From Plantago major (lineage: Eukaryota; Streptophyta; Magnoliopsida; Lamiales; Plantaginaceae), in the NCBI GenBank assembly GCA_026545765.1, contig CM048840.1, positions 32,120,765-32,184,764 of the forward strand: DNA of 64,000 bases, read 5' to 3'. This document shows, piece by piece, positions 46,944 to 59,539 of the stretch. The notes under the pieces are model-generated. The model was not told the DNA's origin and did no database searches. It saw only the letters and a program-made list of their open reading frames with translations. The position numbers and the translations under genes are program-made. How positions within the stretch are numbered: position 1 is the stretch's first letter; each line of letters starts with the position of its first letter.

Positions 46944-49261
46944 AGGGACAAGGCGGGGTATGCCCTGTAGGCATATGTATGGTCCTCGGACCTTGAAAAG
47001 TTGTACTTTTCGTGTTTTGAATGTTCGAATGATTTTCTAATGAAATTTGAACTGACCTCAATAGATGAAGTTGTCACCTTTTTCATAGACTTACTTTGTC
47101 GAATCATTTTTATGCCATTTTCTTGCAAAATGGCTAGCTGGTATGAACTCGGATACGGTTGATGGGCTTGTCTGGATCAGGTAGGGTAAGTTCAGTCGAT
47201 CCAACACTATTTGGCCCAAACGAGTAGCCCAAGCCCATTGTCGACGTCAATCTTTTTCCATGGCGGACGCTGATTGGTTCATCCATTCTATAAATACCCG
47301 AGTTCCCCTTTGCATTGATCGCCTAAATCCAATCTCAAACTCGAATAGATCTTACAATTTGAGCCCAGTAGTACCCATAAGAAGATGATTTCTTGACTAG
47401 TCTCCCCCTCGAGACTCCCATCCACTCTCAAATCGGCGCTTGTCTTGAGTTTGAGAGTGGTGTGGGTCTGGAGGGGATGATTGCTCAAGATCAGTTGTTA
47501 GAAAACACAGATCTTGGAAAATGTTCGGATCCGGGGGTAGACCAACGGATGATCTCATCGGTCGTATGTGCGATCCACCCAGTAAGAGCTTTTCCTTTCT
47601 AAGGAGCTACTGGCGGGTGGGTCGCCATACGATCAATGCGTCAGATCCGTGCTTGGATTTGAACAAATAGATATCTTTGAAGAACCCCCCTGTCCGGAGA
47701 TAGGAGGTTTGATGCTGTAAAGATCCAAGGTAACACCGCTTGGCCATGATAAATTATTGACTCATGGTGGCTCAAATTGGGCCAACAATCACTGTTTAAT
47801 GTATCCGTACACGCTATGCATGGGATCCGTAGAGGGAATCAAAGGTATAGTGATAGTGTAGAATTCCCACTTACTGAATCATTCTGTATTGAGCAGGCAC
47901 ATCAGATTCTTGGTGTTCCCGGAAGTAATGACTACATGGAATACTTTCTTGTCGGAGGAATAATCTCGATGGAAGATGACGTATCTCCAGAGACTTTCTC
48001 TACAGTTTATGTATTGTAGCTATAGATCCGGATAAAGATCCGAGGTTGTAGACTGCAAAGACGATTATTACGTCTTTGTGTTGTATCGATGCAACCAGAA
48101 GTTTACTTCCTGCCAGAGCAATTCCCAATTATTCTTTATTAAATCTGTTTATTGCTCTGACTAGAAAACTTGAAAGAGGAAAGTATATCTTCTGATTAGA
48201 TTAAGGAGGATATATCTAGAAAATTCATCCACGTCTTAAATTATCATGTCCTTCTCTACAAAACTAACGATAGAAGATTGAAACTTACAGTTACCAAAAT
48301 AGAATCAAGCTCTATTAATATTTAGCAGAAGATGAATAACCATGAACAGCGTACAAACTCATGTAACTACATTACACAATATCCAGTCCAGTACGAAATC
48401 ATGTAATTACATAGTAATGCTGCGGAATCTACTTCGGCTCAATCCGGGCTCTTGTACATTTTTCCATCTCACTCAATATCAACTTCACCTCCAACAAATT
48501 TAGAATTCACCACATACAACACCAATTCCATACCAGCTATCACTCAATATCAACTTCGTGTTTCCCTTCGCGCTCCCAATCAACCAGTTGAAATGAAGTT
48601 GTTTGATCGCATGATGATTTGGTTTTTTTTTGTTGGTAAATGAATCTTTGGATCTTATGCAATTGGTTTGGAAGGATTGATGGGATTATTTGGGATAGGA
48701 TGAATTTTCAGGATATTTCCTTTTTGGATCTAGCTGTAGAAGAATACTTTTCTCTTTCCATTTTTTTAATTAGCAATAAACAAATTTAATAGAAGTAATT
48801 GGGAACCTCTCTGGCAGGAAGTAAATAGCTCTGGCAGTATCACTGGCCCACTGTGTTTCATATATGAATAAAATTCATTACTTGCTTTTCTGCTATCCAA
48901 ACACGAGTTTCCAAATTTATGAATTGAAGGATAAAAGTTGTATTGATTTGACGGAAATTCAATTACAACCTGTGGCCGTAAAGGTAATGACAGAAGAATA
49001 ACGAAAACAGAACTGACGGAGTTCCGCGTAACAGACAGTTTTAATCCTAAAACGTCCAAACAACTGGCAAAGTTCCGTGTAACCAACCCTATGCATAGAA
49101 CTTTTGAAGGTTCCTGGCATTCCACGTACGCTTGAGTGGGTGTCCGTACTCGTCTTCCAATTCGTAACTTCCGCTCACTCTTGCACCAACAATCTTGTAA
49201 GGTCCTTCCCATTTAGGCTTAAGCTTTCCAACGTTGCTCAAGATATCAGCTTGGCGGAGCA
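46944..49261. other. Tat element, region between integrase and the antisense frames
   Basis: A second plus-strand TATA motif, TATAAATAC, lies at 47290-47298, followed by frames at 47393-47602 and 47777-48019 that I do not recognise. The rest is non-coding. Some of it may be other insertions. Confidence 0.4.
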
Positions 49262-52200
49262 CTAGATCTCCGACCTGTAAATCTTTCGCTTGAACATTCC
49301 TGTTGTAGGCCGGGCCGTAGTTGCTTGGTACCTGTGGATATTAGCCAATGCTTCGGTTCTTTTCTGTTCCAGCATGTCTATGTTAAATATCCGAGCATCA
49401 CGATTGACGGAATCATTGTACTCTTGGACCCTTATTGTTTCAACTGCAATTTCCGCTGGTATGACTACTTCCGAGCCATAGACCAAGGCAAATGGGGTTT
49501 CTCTAGTTGCGGTCCGTGCAGTGGTGCAATGAGCCCAGAGTACGCCATCTAGGTCATCCGCCCAACTCTCCTGGAAGTTCTCAGCCACTTTTCCAGGATC
49601 TTAACAATTGTCTTGTTCGTTGACTTAGCTTGTCCATTAGCTTGTGGGTATCCGACAGATGTGAAACGTTGTTCAATCTTGAAAGATGCCAACCATTCCT
49701 TGAGTCTGTTGCCCGAGAATTGAACACCATTGTCCGAGACAAGAATTGTTGGTAGGCCAAAGCGACAAATGATGTTTTTCCAAATGAATGTCCGCAAGCG
49801 GATTTCCGTGATAGTTGCCACAGCTTCCGCTTCTACCGACTTGGTGAAATATTCCATTGCCACAATTAAGAATTTCTTCTGTTGAGTGCCTCTTGGGAAT
49901 GGCCCGACAATATCGATGCCCCATTGATCAAACGAACATGCTATGACTGACGAAATCATAGGGTGTGTCGGACGATGGGGAACATTTGCATAATATTAAC
50001 AGTCAGGACATCTTCGGGCGTAGCTTGCGGAATCCTTATCAATGGTAGGCCAGTAGTAGCCTTGTCGAATGATATTTTGAACAAGAGTTCGTCCTCTGGA
50101 ATGACTTCCGAAGCTTCCGTTGTGAATTTCCTCAAGCACAGTCTTCGCTTCTTGCGGACCTAAACATCTCAAATGAGTCCCAGCGAAAGATTTCTTATAC
50201 AAATCTTCCCCAAGTAGAAAATATTTGTTTGCTCGGCGCTGTACACTCCTTGACTCCTTCGGATCAGTTGGTAATGATCCGTCTTTGAGATAACTAAAGA
50301 TCTCAGTCATCCAGTTTCTTCCTGTTTCAGTTATCATAACGTTTGGAGTAGGACTCATGATGGATGAGTCCGTAATAGTGAGTAGAATAACTCTCCTTGT
50401 GTCTAGAGCAGCTGTTGCGGATGCATACTTAGCCAGAGCGTCCGCTCTTTCGTTCCATGCCCTATCAAACTTCTCCAGGGTAAACTCATCAAAGAGACTG
50501 ACCTCTTGCTTAAGTAGCTCAAGATACTTGATCATTGAAGGGCCTTTTGTGGCAAAAGAACCAGAAAATTGGGCTTCGACTAACTGCGAATCCGTGTAAG
50601 CTTTGAGCTTCCGAATCTGCAGGGACTTGGCTAGACGCAGTCCGACTAACAGTGCTTCCTATTCAGCCTCATTATTGGTGACCTTGAAGTCCAAAGATAC
50701 CGCATAGTCGAGTTCCACGCCATCAGGGCTTTTAAGATAGATTCCAATGCCTCCTACTCTTCCAGTGGAGGAACCATCCACTTCCAATGTCCAAACATTG
50801 GAGGGATGTTCCTTGGTTTGGAGATCTTCTGTAAGCTCCCGAGTTTTCAACCTTTGTTCCTCCTTCTCTTTAACATCCGAATTGGAGTTGTTAGTACCGG
50901 ATTCCCTTGTGAGATCATCGAGAAGGAACATTTAGTTTACCCGAGATTCCTCCCATGAGGTAGTCCGAGATTGATTGATGAATTGTGCATCCTCGAGGTT
51001 TTCGGGGCTGATCTTCGGCGGAACTGGCTTTCGGTTGATCCGTTTGGTAATTAGGCATTCAAACGCCTATTTGTCCGGGACTTTCTCTGACTCCGCTTCA
51101 GGGTATTCTACTAGGAAGTCGGCAACGACTTGAGCTTTCTTGGCTGTCGGAGCCTGATAGCTAATGTCGTATTCGCTCAGCTCAATGGCCCACTTAGAGA
51201 GTCGTCTGGATTGGTCGAGCCTTCCCAGGTGCTGTTTCAAAGGTTCCGTAGTTAGTACTACTATTTTATGAGACTTGAAATATAGCTTTAACCGCCTTGC
51301 GGTGTAAACCAAAGCATATGCAAATTTCTCACTCTTCACGTATCTTGTCTCCGCCCCCAACAAGGGCTTTACTAAGATAGTAGATTGGCAAGTGATCATT
51401 AGCTTGGACCCGTACTAATACGGAGCTCATTGCCTCTTCCGTAATTGCTAGGTAGAGGTAGAGTGGTTCTCCTTCGACGGGTTTGGAGAGCAGCGGAGGG
51501 GAATGGAGGTACTTTTTCAAATTTTCAAAAGCCTCAGAACATTCCGCGGTCCACTCAAAGCTCTCTCCTTTCCGGAGGATTTTGAAGAACGGCAGGTTCT
51601 TCTCTGCGGATCGCGAAATAAAACGACTTAAGGACATGAGACGTCCGATAAGATGTTGTACCTCATTGAGGTTCTTCGGATGAGGCAGATCTAGGATTGC
51701 TTTGATCTTCTTGGGATTCGTGCTTATCCCTCTCTCTGTGACCATGTAACCCAAAAACTTTCCGGCCTTCACTCCGAAGGTGCACTTTTCTGGGTTCAGT
51801 TTCATCCCGTACTTCCTGAGGATAGCGAAGCATTTGCTCAAGTGCTCTATATGTTGTTCTTCAGTTTTGCTTTTGACGAGCATGTCGTCTACGTATACCT
51901 CCATGGTCTTGCCAATTTCTTCCTTGAACATCTGATTCACCAGTCGTTGGTAAGTTGCTCCTGCTTTTTTCAATCCGAAGGGCATCACTTTAAAGCAATA
52001 CACCCCTCCTGCAGCAAAGAAAGCTATTTTCTTAATATCCTCCTTCGCCATCCGAATCTGGTAAAAGCCTTGATACGCATCCATGAAGCTCAGTAACGCG
52101 CATCCGGCTATAGAATCAACCAATTGGTCAATCCGTGGCAAAGGGTATGGATCCTTTGGGCAAAACTTATTTAGCCTGGTGAAATCATTGCACATCCGCC

Positions 52201-54133
52201 ATTTGCCTGGTGACTTCTCTACTAGAACCACGTTACAAATCCAATCAGAATAACGGACCTCTTCGATATGTCCTGCTTTCATGAGTCGATCAACCTCGGC
52301 GGATATGATGGCATCTTTGATAGGACTGAAATCCTTTCTCTTCTGGCGGATATATTTGATCGAGGGATCCATGTTCAGACGGTGAACAACAACCCTCAGA
52401 TCTATCCCCTTTAGGTCGTCCGTACTCCAAGCAAAGACATCATTGTTATCTCGGAGGCAAGCAATGAGCTTCATTTCCACTCCCGCATTCATCTCTGTCC
52501 CGATTCTAGTCTTCTTGTCCGGGCTCCCAACAACAAGCTCAACTTCTCTAAGAGTTTCATGAGGCTCGATCCGTGCAGTTTTAGGAAACTTGCCCTTCTG
52601 GCTCCCTACCCCAATGTTAGGATTCTCCTTTTTTGGTGGAAGAAAAACCTGCGGATCAGAAGTCACAGTGACTGCCAACACGGGTGCGGATGCTCTCCTT
52701 GTGGACATAATATAACACTCCCAAGCTTCTCGGATGTTCCCCACTTCCTCTCCAACTCCGCACGGGGTTGGAAACTTCATCCTATTATGGAGGGTGGAGG
52801 ATATAGCTCGGAATTGATTGAGTCCGGGGCGACCAAAGATGGCATTGTAATCAAAAGTTCGATCCACCACTACAAAACGGACTAGCTGTGTCACTCTTGC
52901 GGGATGTGTCCCAAGTGAAACATGAAGCCTGACACTTCCTAGGGGGCGAACAGTTCCTCCTCCAAACCCCAATATGGAGGTATTGACTCTCTCATATCGG
53001 ATTCCTCCCAGATTCATCTGATCTATTGTCGATTTGGAGATGATGTTCGAGGAACTCCCTGTATCTACCAGGATCTTGTTTACAATGGTTAACGAAACCA
53101 CCAGCGGAACATCCGGATCATCTATGTCTTCGCCTCCTGCCGTAGGAAGAGGGATCTCACTATCATCAAAGTATATAGCGTTTGTCCCTCGAATTGCTGG
53201 AGCAGCATATGATCTGTCATTGTTCCGGAGATTCTGAGTTGTCCGCTCTCTTGCGTTCCTACTATCACCTCCAGTTGGTCCGCCTGCTATGGTGTTGATC
53301 ACTCCGCTGTATGGACGGTTCTCCATTTCAACGTCATCATCGTCCCTATACGGGTGTCGGTCCGGGCGAGGCGGATGGTTGGCCGGCGGAAGTGGCAAGG
53401 ATAGAGGATGGGGCGGTGGCTCTGTAGCTCTATCATCCCTTTTTCGTTCTGTCCTATCATGTCTAGAAGGCTCATCCGTATAGATGTGCTCCTCCAACTT
53501 TCCCTCTCTTATCAAATGTTCAACCTCCGTTTTCAGTTGAATGCAATCGTCCATCTCATGACCACGACTCTTGTGAAACTTGCAATACCCCTTTGCATTC
53601 TTGTTCTTCCTGTTACCGTGAGATGGCTTGGGCCATTGAACATTCAACTTCTTCTCAATAATAGTTGCCAAGATGTCGGATCTTGGTCTATTGAGACGGG
53701 TATAATCCGCATATCTCCTTGGCGGACTCCTTTCTCTGTGGAAGCCCTTATCTCTGTGATCCTTCCTCGGATCAAACTTATTAGGGCGATGCTCTTGTTT
53801 TACCGGCTCCTTTCCCTTCTTGGATCCTGCTCTCACTGGAACATTGTTTCGGTATTCCTCTCCATACAATACTTCTTCACAGATGTCATCCAAATGCTTT
53901 TCACTCCTCACTTCCTGGTTAGAAAGTTTTCTGCGGAGCTCTGTGTTGTAAGTATTAGCATACATGTGACGGACCCGTTCTTTAATACTGTGAGGCTCAA
54001 CTCGAAGAACTTCCGTGTTAAAGCGATCTAGGAAGGTCCTGAGATCCTTCTCCATTGGACAAACTGGTGCAACGCCACTGGGCATTTCATCTGGTTGCAT
54101 TGGTCTTCTTCGGCTTAATTGTTGCCAAAGACC
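49262..54133 (-). pseudogene. Tat-type gypsy Gag-Pol polyprotein with stops and frameshifts
   Basis: A long frame covers 54145-51329 (938 codons). Within it lie a Gag remnant, a CCHC-like knuckle (C-x2-H-x4-H-x4-C) at about 53584-53543, protease L-V-D-T-G-S-S at about 53071-53051, and reverse transcriptase with Y-V-D-D at 51895-51884. A frameshift near 51360 in a G-rich run leads to RNase H (51399-51067). A second RNase H domain (W-T-L-E-V-D-G-S-S and Y-T-D-S-Q-L) spans about 50820-50400, interrupted by TAG at 50659-50661. Integrase has its zinc-finger end (C-P-D-C), then TAA at 49996-49998, then the core with G-I-D-I-V-G-P and S-D-N-G. The expected third catalytic residue, glutamate, is lysine (G-Q-A-K at about 49624). 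A further frameshift lies near 49588. Not functional. Confidence 0.9.
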
Positions 54134-54171
54134 CTTTGACAACAAAAATTACAAAAACGATCTAGCATTCG

Positions 54172-54262
54172 TTAATATCACGTTATAACTCAAAGAATAC
54201 TGAGTTAATATAATGTTGTAACTCAACAATTCAGGAGTAAATATAGTGTTGCAGCTCAGAGG
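54172..54262. repeat. Imperfect 33-bp tandem repeat, three copies
   Basis: TTAATATCACGTTATAACTC, TTAATATAATGTTGTAACTC and TAAATATAGTGTTGCAGCTC follow each other with similar spacing, at the truncation point of the gypsy element. Confidence 0.65.
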
Positions 54263-55000
54263 GTCTATGTTTGAATTAAAATTTTGATAGTGGTATCGGC
54301 CTATGAAAAACTCGGTTTCTTTTATCTTCCCTTTTCTTTTGCTATTGCACAAGGCTTCTTTCTGTTCTTTTCTTCTTCTTAAACATCAAAATATATTAAC
54401 ATCACCGACATTTACACGAGCATAAATGCTCATGATTATACATGTTAAAACCAAAGATAAACCAAACCTAATAAGCTATTCCTATTGGCGTTCTCTTAAT
54501 TTTAACCCTTTTGATTTCTTTAATGTTCTCATTTATTCTCTGCTTGATCTTTTCTATTTTCACCTGGCTTTTCTTTCCTCGTATTGATTTTGTTATTTCA
54601 TTTTTTTTTGTTTGTTTATTTTAAATTTATTAGAAATATCCCCAAGTTCTATTCGTAATTTTCTTATATGGCTCGCTCAAAAACCGTCTGTCGTTAAACC
54701 ATCCCCTATCGGTCGCTACATTTTAAAACTCAATTTAACACTTAAAAAAGTAAATCTATTTGATTATCAGATTATTTTAATTGTTAATATGTTCATATTG
54801 ACACTAGGCTTCTTAATTGAAGTATTAGCTGCAAAAGATACACTTGAATTCGTTACATTCATGTCAATTATCGGATTATTAAGCTTCTTAAATTAAATTA
54901 GGCAACATCCAAAGTTGTATGTATGTATGTATGATCATGCACCGCCATTGATAGGTGAATATATATTATATAGTATATTATATAGTTAATTTTATACGAA
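54263..55000. other. AT-rich region, no supported gene
   Basis: An open frame at 54612-54896 encodes hydrophobic, AT-biased residues and matches nothing I know. The text GTCTGTCGTTAAACC...CGGTCGCTAC at 54686-54718 resembles CACTA subterminal units. Confidence 0.35.
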
Positions 55001-55009
55001 ATAAATATA

Positions 55010-55218
55010 GCAACGGCTGGCAAACATCGTTGCTGAATAAGCGACAGATTTGTCACGGATGTACGAACTGTTGCTAAATGGCGACGGATTTTTTGACGAA
55101 TTTCGTCAAACGGGTAATCCGTCGACCAAGAAAGTACCGCCACTTATCCGTCGTTGTTTAGCAACTGAAATATATCCTTCGCTAAATTCTATCGATGTTT
55201 GATGGAACTCTTGCAGTG
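55010..55218. mobile_element. Decayed CACTA terminal fragment
   Basis: Degenerate GACGGAT / ATCCGTC and TTGCTAAAT units over about 190 bp, ending near CTCTTGCAGTG at 55218, a mutated form of the TCTTGTAGTG terminus. No partner end is identified with certainty. Confidence 0.5.
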
Positions 55219-55854
55219 GATTTTCTAATTTAAACTGGTAAGGAAGTTGTTAATAACAAATTTTCGTAGATAAGTAGTTATTAGTGTATTAGATCCATGG
55301 TATATATGTATTAAACTATAAATCTAATTAATGCATTAATCATCACCCTCGGTGACTCCTTTATCATGATGATATCATAATCGTTTCCGTATACTATGAC
55401 AGTCAAATAATATTAGTATCTATCCACAAAGAAGTTATGTGCAAATCAGAAAGAAAGTCGACATGCACACATTCCGCGTGCTAATCCTCCCAACAAACGA
55501 TTGGACTTACCTTCATATACTTTTATTATTATTTGTAATTAGATTCCACAATAACACGCTCACGTTCAAGTTATATTATATAAAAACACCCAACTGATAA
55601 TCTGAGCGCTAAAACATTAGCCTCACGTTTAACCTGGCAAAATATCATGGAACAAAATAAATATATGTTCAAAATATTTTTCGGATTTTTGTAGATAAAG
55701 TTATATGAGATTTAATAAAAACTATGTATGTAGTCAACATACCAAAAATAACAATATTAAATATATACTGGCTAAAATACAACTAATTCTACAAAATTAC
55801 ACGTGGGACTGAATTAATCTAGTGAGGTTTAAACCTTGTGCTTTACATAATATA
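55219..55854. other. Intergenic, no gene seen
   Basis: AT-rich without a supported frame or a recognised repeat. Confidence 0.5.
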
Positions 55855-56250
55855 CTAGTACTAACCCGTGGCGATGCCACGGTATAATTTACTTTTAATA
55901 ATAAATAGAAATGTGAGGATTAAATAAATTAATCGAGAAAATAAGATAGTCAAAATTCCCTGTAGACAACGTTGGTCGTGGTGTCGTTCAATAGTCATTC
56001 TTCATCCAATATTATATCATTTAGTGTTTATTTATGTTAACTATAGAAAATGTAAAAATATGGTCCTACCATACCCGACTTGTTAATTAGTAACAGGTAC
56101 ATGTTTTTTTACAAAAAAATCTATCCGTCAAACGGAACCAAAATAAAATACAAAAGTATACAACACAATCAATAGGGTTGTTCCCAACAATCTCTCGGTG
56201 ATATGTGGTCACCCCACCACACACACACAGAAAAATATTATACAAACGTA
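55855..56250 (-). mobile_element. Helitron-like non-autonomous element, copy 2 (inverted relative of 3460-3943)
   Basis: On the minus strand it ends with the hairpin CCGTGGC-ATC-GCCACGG, then GTTAGTA, then CTAG and a host T (55854). This is the Helitron 3' pattern: a short GC hairpin a few bases before CTRR. The body aligns with copy 1. The minus-strand 5' part beyond 56250 contains a second, related block (56270-56370), so the outer limit may reach further right. Confidence 0.6.
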
Positions 56251-56370
56251 ATTTCACATGTTACGGTTGTTTTTCCAACCCTGGTTCCCAAGAACTCATG
56301 TGGTATCGTCGACCACCAAAGACACAAAAATTATTATTCTGCGAACATAATTTCACGTGGTACGGTTGTC

Positions 56371-56386
56371 CCCCCCCCCCCCCCCA
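56371..56386. repeat. Poly-C tract
   Basis: A run of about 17 C, followed by AGGGCCCG; separates the Helitron-like DNA from the tandem repeat. Confidence 0.9.
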
Positions 56387-56389
56387 GGG

Positions 56390-56656
56390 CCCGTCATGGA
56401 TGAATAAAGTAAAGAGAAGATAGAAGAGAGTTTCCCCAGCCCGTCATGGAGATCAAGAAAGTACAAAGAAGATCGAAGAAATTTCCCCGCCTAGAGAGTA
56501 TCAGCTGATCCCCGCCCTCCCCCGGCTCGTTATGGAGATCAAGAAAGTAGAGAGAAGATATAAGAGAGTTTCCCCACCTAGAGAGTATTAGATCCCCATG
56601 CCCGTTATGTATCAAGAAAGTAGAGAGAAGACCGAAGAGAGTTTCCCTAGAGTATG
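56390..56656. repeat. Minisatellite, four units containing AAAGTAGAGAGAAG
   Basis: Units read CCGTCATGGA..CAAGAAAGTAGAGAGAAGA..GAGTTTCCCC with spacing of about 60-110 bp because some units include the extra block CCTAGAGAGTAT. Purine-rich on the plus strand. Confidence 0.8.
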
Positions 56657-57681
56657 TCTGAGACACCCCCTCCGTCGTAAAAAATGTAGTTTTTACCAGA
56701 CCGGACCTTAACATCATTATTTCGAACAGGGTTGAAATTCGGGTTGGATAGAACCAGTAGTCCTTCCAGCCAGAGATCGTAGAGAAGAGAGAAACCTTAT
56801 ACCTCATCCTACCGATCGAATCTTATACATAAAGAAAAGGAAATTGAAAGTCTTCACATGTAAAATATTGTTGATAGACGTGTAAAGATCAACACATCAC
56901 CAATTAGCTCACGTGTGTCTCTTCTATCTTCTGGAACTTAAAAGAGCACGTCTAGTACACGATTCATAGAACATTCTTAGAAGATCAGTTGAAGGGACTA
57001 TGTCAAACATAGATCCAAAGGTCCTATCTGGATTCATGCCCATTAAGAAAATTAGTGTGTGGGTGGCGATTTTGATGGAATTATGGGATTTAGAAGATTT
57101 GATTGTGTTAGATATTTTGTTAGAATATCTGTTTAGATTTTGTTCAGCAACATGATGACTTATCTTAGTCTCAGAAAGGTGATTAGTACTCTTGGTTCAC
57201 TTGAACATTGTAAAAGAGGAAACCCACTAAGTATGATAGTCTAGCTAATCTTGTATAGGATGTTAGGTCTCGAAATGTAATTTTTATTTTATGAAGAGAA
57301 GACCAAGAAGAAGACATCCAAGCAGAAAGCTCAACAACAATTGAAGACTTGAAGAAAACTGCACAAGATTACTGAATCTGTTGTTCAGATATCTTAGCCA
57401 GATATCTTGTAGACATGAACAGTTTCAAACAAACTGTCTCACAAGAGATATCTGAGAAATAAGATACATATCTGAAAACAAGGAAAGTGTACACAGATAT
57501 CTACTCTCAGATACCTTGAGCTTTAACCACGTTTCTGAAATAGAAACATATATTGCAAACCAAGTTGTTTCAATAAACACAAGTGGTATCTGAAGAATGA
57601 AGATAAGGTCGTGCAAAGAATCAGATAACACTAGTCTCTGATACAAAGCATAGTTCCGTTGGCACTACAGGACAAAAAGTA
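56657..57681. other. Left flank and untranslated start of the second copia element
   Basis: From about 57260 the text becomes like the following retroelement, with CAGATATCT-type motifs at 57388, 57398 and 57497. The 5' LTR and primer-binding site could not be found. Confidence 0.35.
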
Positions 57682-58173
57682 TTGCCAAATATCACTCCAG
57701 TGGAACTTTTCTCTCATCTTGCTACTGTTGACTATGAGACAACTCAGAGAGAACAAACAACTGAAAAGTTGCAGAATGTTGCTCTAGTTACTCAAGGAAC
57801 TTCTGAAAAGAAGAAAAGCAAGGAGGATACTGAGGATGCTCTTGCTGCAAAGCAAATGAGTAAATTTGTCAGTCGAGAAATTGAAAGAAGAAAAGCCAAA
57901 GAGAAGCTGAAAAAGCATCTAGGCTCAAACTATCACCAGTACAAAAATATGCAAAGCTCGCTGAACAAGCCAGCTCAGAAAGCATCATGTCTTGAGGAAG
58001 CGAATTGGAAAGCGATATCTGCTTCTATTGTCGAAACCAGCCACTTCAAGAAGGATTGTCCGCCTCAACAAACTAAGGACAAAGCGACAAGAAAGATAGA
58101 AGAATCTTCGAAGAAGCCGAAAGCCTTGTTAATCAAGAAAGAAAGAAAATCCAAATTCAACCGGATGCTCTAG
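57682..58173 (+). pseudogene. copia Gag fragment with disrupted zinc knuckle
   Basis: The 163-codon frame is Lys/Glu-rich, as in Sirevirus Gag. At 58018-58069 the text of a CCHC knuckle is visible: Cys-Phe-Tyr-Cys in one frame and His-Phe-Lys-Lys-Asp-Cys in another, so a small deletion has split the motif. The N-terminal capsid part is missing or too decayed to see. Gag would coat the RNA. Non-functional. Confidence 0.6.
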
Positions 58174-59539
58174 ACGTTGAGCAGTTACGAAGATGACAAT
58201 TCAGATGATTCAACCCTACCATCACCGTAATTATGTGGAGTTACTCATGATATAATCGACTTGACCTCAAGAAGAATGAAATGTGTGGAGTTCTTTGAAA
58301 TTAGTGGACTGACATCTCCAACATAGAAAAGCTGTCTTATGGTGATGAGGTAACACATACTTCTTGCTACACTTATGAAAGTGATGAAGAGGAAATAAAA
58401 ACCTAGAAAATCTCGGGAAAGAACTTGACATCTATGAAAGAGAATTTCTAATGATTCGAGCTAAATGAAAACCTTGAAGAAAAGAATTCTCTTGAAAAGG
58501 AAAATTCTCAATTAGTCAAAGAATCGAGAGAAAGGATCTTCAAAATGCATTTCTCAAAGCTCGATATCCGAGGCGAAAAGTCACATGAAGAAGCAATGGG
58601 AAGTTCTGAAAGAATTATGAAAATCTTCTTTCTGAAAACAAGGAACTCAAGAAGAAAGAACTATCTTTTCAATCTTATGCCAAATCTAGTGACACTCTTA
58701 CTGAAGTACAATCTTACTTAAGAGATTCTTCAGAAAAGAACGGACTTGGGCTGAATACACAGACAGATTGTTCTATCACTCTAAATAAGAGTAAGGAGAA
58801 AAGAACATTTGTAAGTACTCAGCAAGACGGTTCCCATGCAATCTATTGTATCGGTGAAAAGACAAAGATTGTTGACAAAGGAAAGGCAGTTGCGACTAGA
58901 CCTTTGTGGGAAAAACAAGTCAAAAACAAAACTGTTGGGTGCGTCTCTGAAAAGAAACACAACACTGAAAAGTGTAAACACCCACAAAGTATGTCTCTCA
59001 AAAAGGTAGAATTGCAGAGTAGCAAATTCTCCCATGTCACTTTTCCGGAAAGAAATTGGATCAACCAGAGACTAGCAAAGCTGCGAGAAAGATCTCGAGA
59101 TAGCAAGTGCTCAAAGCGGCATTGGCTACAAAGGCATCGGAAAACAACTTGCTCATGAGTACAAGCAGGAGCAAGAACGATGGTCGAAAGCTAGAATTGC
59201 TCAAAGCAATTATCGAAGTGGAAGTTAAATCAAGTCCGAAAATCAATGCGTGGCTAGAAGAAATCGGCAAGGAAGGCTAAGTTCTTTGAAAGCAAACTCG
59301 TAAACTGACAGTATCTGAAAGCATCATATGGAGCACCTAGGAACACACCAAGGAAGAAAACAATTCTTACTAATGATAACTTTCATTCAAAAGAATTCCT
59401 CCTTACGTTCTGTCGACAAAGCATATTTCAAAGAAATTCATTCAAAATGGATTCCTCAGAAGAACTTTTGATTCGCGGTTCCATCAAAGATATGAGAACC
59501 TAATCTCCTGTTTCTGTGTGCGAATGCTTCCGGACTAAA
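58174..59539 (+). pseudogene. Decayed Gag/linker region of the copia element
   Basis: Short Lys/Glu/Ser-rich frames interrupted by many stops (for example 58904-59158). Coiled-coil-like text such as K-E-N-S-Q-L-V-K-E is visible. No catalytic motif. Confidence 0.4.

Larger units (their letters stand above)
40898..54133 (-). mobile_element. Ty3/gypsy retrotransposon of the Tat lineage, 5'-truncated
   Basis: Minus-strand element. In its own sense: truncated gag, protease, reverse transcriptase, RNase H, a second (archaeal-type) RNase H, integrase, then about 7 kb with antisense reading frames, polypurine tract and 3' LTR. The two RNase H domains and antisense additional frames are hallmarks of Tat/Retand-type elements. 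The 5' LTR, primer-binding site and gag N-terminus are missing beyond about 54133. The coding region is full of stops, so it is an old, dead copy. Confidence 0.85.

Noticed and set aside
53408-54031. 207-codon plus-strand frame opposite gypsy gag
   Set aside because: Lies exactly opposite the better-supported gag and has no recognisable pattern.
54612-54896. 94-codon hydrophobic frame, considered as organelle-derived
   Set aside because: No match to any plastid or mitochondrial protein I can recall; AT bias alone can yield such residues.
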